Shown here: positions 61,426 through 64,000 of the stretch, piece after piece
Numbering within the stretch: the stretch's first letter is position 1
Layout of the letters: each line of letters begins with the position of its first letter
From: Mycolicibacterium fallax
GTDB lineage: Bacteria > Actinomycetota > Actinomycetes > Mycobacteriales > Mycobacteriaceae
Assembly: GCF_010726955.1 (NCBI RefSeq)
Contig: NZ_AP022603.1
Location: 3,596,001-3,660,000, forward strand
Reading direction: 5' to 3'
DNA length: 64,000 nt
Translations under genes and position numbers: made by a program
The notes under the pieces: generated by a model
Seen by the model: only the letters and a program-made list of their open reading frames with translations
Told to the model about the DNA's origin: nothing
Database searches by the model: none

Positions 61426-61520
61426 GACTCGTCGGTGACCAGCCGGTACAGCGCGTACAGCGCGAACCAGGTGATGACGACGACCGCCGCGACAAGCAGT
61501 AATTCGAAGAACAGGACCAC
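61422..61520 (-). CDS. 32-residue predicted membrane peptide, translationally coupled to the nitrobindin-like gene
   Basis: Reading the minus strand from a GTG at 61518-61520 gives a 32-residue peptide that begins [18 protein letters not shown] and ends YRLVTDES. It is a single hydrophobic helix with an Arg and acidic residues at the C-terminal end. Its TGA overlaps the GTG of the next gene (GTGA), and TAGAAT stands 6 bases before its start, so it is probably a leaderless first gene of that operon. I know no named family. A role as membrane anchor, or simply as a translated leader, is possible. Confidence 0.6.
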   Translation of the reverse strand: MVLFFELLLVAAVVVITWFALYALYRLVTDES

Positions 61521-61526
61521 GATGCG

Positions 61527-61532
61527 ATTCTA
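61527..61532 (-). promoter_or_regulatory. -10 element of the leaderless small-peptide transcript
   Basis: On the minus strand TAGAAT stands 6 bases before the GTG at 61520, the usual spacing for leaderless mycobacterial transcripts. It would drive the small peptide and the nitrobindin-like gene. Confidence 0.5.
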
Positions 61533-61540
61533 ACGTCTGC

Positions 61541-61831
61541 TCAGGCGACCTTGACGTCGACCTCGTGCAGGCCCGCGCCGGTCGGCGCCACCAGCGCGTC
61601 ACCGTCGCCGGCGTCGGTCAGGGCGCGCAGCCGCCAGGAGCCCGGCGCGGCGAAGAATCGGAAGTCGCCGGCCGGGGTGGCGATGACCTCGGCGGCGAAC
61701 TCGTCGCTGGCGTCGAGCAGCCGGACCGCGGCCCCGCCGATCGGTCGGCCCGCCCCGTCCAGGACGCGGCCGGTGATGACGGTTTCGCGGGCGATGTCGA
61801 CCCCGGCGGGCAGCTTGACTGTGGTACTCAT
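61541..61831 (-). CDS. sseC2: DUF1416 protein SseC, Rv0814c-like
   Basis: A 96-residue protein with the well-conserved [22 protein letters not shown] and [17 protein letters not shown] blocks of the SseC family (carboxypeptidase-regulatory-like beta sandwich). SseC is usually encoded next to a thiosulfate sulfurtransferase (cysA) and linked to sulfur metabolism; here the rhodanese gene is missing and DUF4395 stands in front instead. AAAGG precedes the ATG. Compared with the M. tuberculosis protein the N-terminal Cys-containing residues are absent. Confidence 0.88.
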   Translation of the reverse strand: MSTTVKLPAGVDIARETVITGRVLDGAGRPIGGAAVRLLDASDEFAAEVIATPAGDFRFFAAPGSWRLRALTDAGDGDALVAPTGAGLHEVDVKVA

Positions 61832-61851
61832 CGGTGACCTTTCGGATCGGT

Positions 61852-62346
61852 TCAGGAGGGCCGGACGGCGGTGCGCAGGCGGGTGACCGCCGGGTACAGC
61901 AGGCAGCCGAGGCAGATGTCGAAGGCGGCGTTCAGAAACGCCGCCAGCAGGGCGAACGCGGCGGCGGTCAGGCCGACCGCCGGGAAGCCCAGGGCGAAGC
62001 CGGCGGTGCCGACGACGGCGAACAGCATGCCGACCAGCTGAGCGAAGCGCAGCGGTGCGACGGGTTCGCGCTCGGTGACCGGGGACAGCCGGGGCGCGAC
62101 GAAGGTGGCGAAGATGCGGCCGTAGGGCTGCCGGCGCGGACCCGCGACGGCGCCGATGCCGAACGCCACGGCCTGCAGCCCGAGCAGCACCGCGGCGGCG
62201 GTGGTGTTCACCCCGGCCAGCAGCACGGCGGCGATGAGGACGGCGGTGGTGACCCGGGCGGCGAAACGCGGACCGCGCACGTCGACCAGATCGGCCGCGC
62301 CGGCGGATGGCACGCCGGTGGAGGAAGTGGATGTTGTGGTCGGCAC
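61852..62346 (-). CDS. DUF4395 membrane protein
   Basis: A 164-residue protein with about four hydrophobic segments (about 30-52, 55-70, 100-120 and 122-140). The C-terminal DICLGCLLYP holds a conserved Cys-x2-Cys pair, suggesting redox or sulfur chemistry at the membrane together with the thioredoxin ThiX encoded just upstream. The GTG start at 62346 has AGGAG eight bases before it. It is the first full-size gene after the polycysteine leader frame and so is probably subject to cysteine-dependent attenuation. Confidence 0.8.
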   Translation of the reverse strand: MPTTTSTSSTGVPSAGAADLVDVRGPRFAARVTTAVLIAAVLLAGVNTTAAAVLLGLQAVAFGIGAVAGPRRQPYGRIFATFVAPRLSPVTEREPVAPLRFAQLVGMLFAVVGTAGFALGFPAVGLTAAAFALLAAFLNAAFDICLGCLLYPAVTRLRTAVRPS

Positions 62347-62383
62347 GAAAAAAGCTCCTGAGGCTGTCGATTGGCCGGGGGAT

Positions 62384-62407
62384 GGGCGGAACCCCTCGGG
62401 TCCGCCC
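62384..62407 (-). promoter_or_regulatory. Hairpin in the leader between the polycysteine frame and DUF4395
   Basis: GGGCGGA (62384-62390) pairs with TCCGCCC (62401-62407) across a short loop. It lies downstream of the sORF and before the DUF4395 ribosome site, where an attenuating structure would be expected. I see no T-run in the expected place, so translational rather than transcriptional control is more likely. Confidence 0.4.
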
Positions 62408-62439
62408 CGGAGCGCCGGCGCAAGAAGGTGCGCGGCGAC

Positions 62440-62523
62440 TCAGCGACAACAACAGCGACAGCAACAACCCGCGGTCCGGCAGTAATCCACTGCGCGGCGC
62501 TTCGTCAGCAGGCGGGTCGACAC
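62440..62523 (-). CDS. Leaderless polycysteine leader peptide (cysteine-responsive attenuator)
   Basis: On the minus strand a GTG at 62521-62523 opens a 27-residue frame whose end reads CRTAGCCCRCCCR, giving seven Cys among the last 13 residues. TACGAT (62531-62536) stands exactly 7 bases upstream, so the transcript starts at the GTG. Leaderless polycysteine frames upstream of sulfur genes (including the sseC/cysA operon of M. smegmatis) are known cysteine-responsive attenuators: ribosome stalling at Cys codons opens the downstream ribosome site when cysteine is scarce. The peptide itself probably has no function. Confidence 0.85.
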   Translation of the reverse strand: MSTRLLTKRRAVDYCRTAGCCCRCCCR

Positions 62524-62530
62524 GTGGGGC

Positions 62531-62536
62531 ATCGTA
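62531..62536 (-). promoter_or_regulatory. -10 element of the polycysteine leader transcript
   Basis: TACGAT on the minus strand, 7 bases before the GTG of the leader peptide. The ATG formed by its last bases is in frame with the peptide, but leaderless initiation at the GTG fits the spacing better. Confidence 0.55.
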
Positions 62537-62568
62537 CCAAGCCGGCGCGTCCGGGGGCCAGCGCCGGT

Positions 62569-62994
62569 TCAGGCGTCCAGCAGCGGGGCCAGCACGGCGC
62601 GCAGGTCGGCGGCCGTCGGCACCCCGGACGTCCGGTACCGCGGATGGCCGCCGGCATCGAAGACGATGGTGGTCGGCAGCGACAGCACCGACAGCCGGCG
62701 GGCCGCCTCCGGGTTGGCGTCCATGTCGATCTCGACGTGCCCGATCCGGGGGTCCGCGGCGCACACCGCGTCGACGACCCGGCGGACCTGGGTGCACGGG
62801 CCGCACCACGGCGCGCTGAAATGCAGCACCGTCGGACCGGTCTCGGACAGCCCCAGCCCGGAGGTGTCGACGTTGGCCGCGGCCTCGGCCGAACGCAGCA
62901 TGCCCTGGCGCAGCGTCAGCAGCCGGCCGATCAGGTAGCCCAGCGCCAGCACGGCGACGACCACGACGATCGCGATGCCCATCGAGGCGCTCAT
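62569..62994 (-). CDS. thiX: Membrane-anchored thioredoxin-like protein, Rv0816c-like
   Basis: A 141-residue protein. An N-terminal membrane helix (about 5-23) is followed by a thioredoxin fold with the active site W-C64-G-P-C67 and the cis-Pro segment LSLPTTIVF. The orientation of the single anchor cannot be settled from sequence. It is close to DUF4395 and SseC, both tied to sulfur metabolism, but has a 45-base gap before the leader peptide, which has its own promoter. The position matches Rv0816c. Confidence 0.88.
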   Translation of the reverse strand: MSASMGIAIVVVVAVLALGYLIGRLLTLRQGMLRSAEAAANVDTSGLGLSETGPTVLHFSAPWCGPCTQVRRVVDAVCAADPRIGHVEIDMDANPEAARRLSVLSLPTTIVFDAGGHPRYRTSGVPTAADLRAVLAPLLDA

Positions 62995-63041
62995 GACTGT
63001 TGGACCCTCATGGCTGTTGGACCCTCATGACTGTTGGAATT
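62991..63041. repeat. Three tandem 17-bp repeats between lmeA and thiX
   Basis: TCATGACTGTTGGACCC (62991), TCATGGCTGTTGGACCC (63008) and TCATGACTGTTGGAATT (63025) run head to tail. The third copy contains the end of lmeA and its stop, and the first contains the thiX start. The unit length is not a multiple of three, so added copies changed only the space between the genes. It looks like a recent slippage duplication. Confidence 0.85.
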
Positions 63042-63822
63042 CGGTCAGGGTGATCGTCACGTCGATGACGATGCCCTCGATGATGACGTCGGAGCCGCGG
63101 GCGCCCTGGGTGGTCGGGGCGACCCCGAACGGCAGCTTCTGATCGGGCAGCTCGCCGGCGAACGCGGCCAGCACCGCCTCGCGCTGCTCGTCGGGGACGT
63201 CCTGGTCGGCGGTGCCGGGGCCGGTCAGCACCGCGGTCGGGGTGAAGGTCAGGGTGCTGCGCTGCGGGCCGGTCATCGACAGGTCGACCGACACGCTGAC
63301 CCGCCGGTCGAAGCCGGCCGCGGTCGGGGTGCCGGTGAACACCAGGCCGCGGCTGTCGGAGATGCCGGACTCGGTGGTGCCGCCGGTGGCGTCGTTGGTG
63401 TCCGCGATCGGCGCCTCGACCATCAGATCCTTGATGCCGAGGAACCCGCCGAGGTGCCGCGAGTCGACGATGATCCGGCTTTCCAGCTTGTCCAGCGGGA
63501 TCGGCGCGTCCGGCCGGATCAGCCAGGACGCCTCGGTCAGGTCCAGGGCGTGCATGGTGGCCTCCAGGGTGGCGCGCCCGACGTGCGGGTGCGCCACGTC
63601 GTGGGCCTTGATCTCCACCTCGGAGTAGCGGTGCCGCAGCGCCTGCGGGATGAACGGCAACGCCAGGATGGTGGTCGAGGGATCCCAGTCCAGCTGCGCG
63701 GCGGAACGGACTGTCCGGGACAGCCGGTACTCGGCGTAGATGGTGGCGCCGAAGTCGACCGCGACCAGCGCGACGACGACGGCGACAACCGCCCCGATGG
63801 TGGCTTTCCACACCTTGCTCAC
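63025..63822 (-). CDS. lmeA: DUF2993 envelope protein LmeA-like, Rv0817c-like
   Basis: A 265-residue exported protein. An uncleaved or Sec signal helix (about 5-28) is followed by a DUF2993 beta-rich domain including LALPFIPQALRHRYSEVEIKA and a VDSRHLGGFLGIKDL segment. The M. smegmatis relative at this place, LmeA, binds phosphatidylinositol in the periplasm and promotes elongation of the lipomannan mannan chain. I assign the symbol from position and domain, so with moderate confidence. It is divergent from glnR. Confidence 0.75.
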   Translation of the reverse strand: MSKVWKATIGAVVAVVVALVAVDFGATIYAEYRLSRTVRSAAQLDWDPSTTILALPFIPQALRHRYSEVEIKAHDVAHPHVGRATLEATMHALDLTEASWLIRPDAPIPLDKLESRIIVDSRHLGGFLGIKDLMVEAPIADTNDATGGTTESGISDSRGLVFTGTPTAAGFDRRVSVSVDLSMTGPQRSTLTFTPTAVLTGPGTADQDVPDEQREAVLAAFAGELPDQKLPFGVAPTTQGARGSDVIIEGIVIDVTITLTEFQQS

Positions 63823-63930
63823 CCCGACATTGTGGCCTATCGGGCCCGCGGCGCTATCGTTATACGCTCCTGGTCGGTTACGGCGCTGTGTCGGCTATTG
63901 CTCCGCTCCTCTTCAACGATGGAGGCAAGC

Positions 63931-64000
63931 GTGGATCTACTGCTGCTGACCGCCGATCCGCATCCCGAGGCCGTGCTGCCGTCGCTGATGCTGCTGCCGC
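63931..64000 (+). CDS. glnR: Orphan OmpR-type response regulator GlnR, 5' part only
   Basis: Only the first 23 codons are in the window. They begin DLLLLTADPHPEAVLPSLML after the start codon, close to the GlnR N-terminus of M. tuberculosis (Rv0818). GlnR controls nitrogen assimilation genes in actinobacteria. GGAGG lies ahead of the GTG at 63931; an in-frame ATG four codons upstream (63919) is also possible. The gene continues off the right edge. Confidence 0.8.
   Translation, partial: MDLLLLTADPHPEAVLPSLMLLP

Noticed and set aside
1..64000. tRNA or rRNA genes, insertion sequences, prophage genes, CRISPR arrays
   Set aside because: No tRNA-like cloverleaf, transposase, integrase, phage structural gene or spaced direct repeat was noticed. 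A covariance-model scan would be needed to exclude small RNAs.

Overview
The window is mycobacterial. GC content is very high, starts are often GTG, and there is a PPE-family gene. From about 36.9 kb to the right edge the gene order follows the Mycobacterium tuberculosis Rv0774c-Rv0818 region: exported esterase, TetR regulator, purB, purC, ptrB, FAD dehydrogenase, metallo-hydrolase, purS-purQ, M18 aminopeptidase, purL, a sterol-carrier-like protein, purF, purM, DUF3073, ygfZ, pabC, nitrobindin-like protein, sseC, thiX, lmeA, glnR. An environmental mycobacterium is the best guess. No rRNA, tRNA, CRISPR array, prophage or insertion sequence was seen, and no gene-free gap reaches 300 bases.

Left region (1-36.9 kb) is a catabolic island of about 30 genes. 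It encodes four crotonases, four amidohydrolase-2 proteins, an acyl-CoA synthetase, an acyl-CoA dehydrogenase pair, a class III CoA-transferase, two aldehyde dehydrogenases, a thiolase-like protein and a DapA-family aldolase. It also encodes a molybdopterin oxidoreductase, two P450s, a KshA-like Rieske oxygenase, a Baeyer-Villiger-type monooxygenase, an alpha/beta hydrolase, two F420/LLM oxidoreductases, two SDRs, a double-hotdog thioesterase and a carboxyltransferase. The genes sit in tightly overlapping operons. In front of every transcription unit that starts in the island, except the PPE gene, there is a 17-bp inverted repeat of the form ACnGwww-N3-wwaCnGT. I find eight copies (1375, 3063, 4178, 17932, 20210, 24599, 32387, 36864). 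One lies directly upstream of the island's TetR gene (2329-3033), which is the obvious candidate regulator. The substrate is unknown; the enzyme set suggests a hydrophobic, probably cyclic compound that is oxygenated, ring-opened, CoA-activated and beta-oxidised.

Inside the island sits a PPE-PPW gene (11112-12698) with an IdeR-like iron box and a leaderless -10 element, so it is probably under iron control and separate from the catabolic regulon.

Right region (36.9-64 kb) is mainly conserved core: most of de novo purine synthesis (purB, C, S, Q, L, F, M), several with leaderless TAnnnT-type starts. Accessory insertions include a steroid 5-alpha-reductase-like membrane protein after purB, an LGFP-repeat lipoprotein and a vapBC module after purL. 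Near the right end there is a leaderless 27-codon open frame rich in cysteine codons upstream of DUF4395-sseC, matching the known cysteine-responsive attenuators of mycobacteria. There is also a 32-residue membrane peptide, and glnR is cut by the window end.
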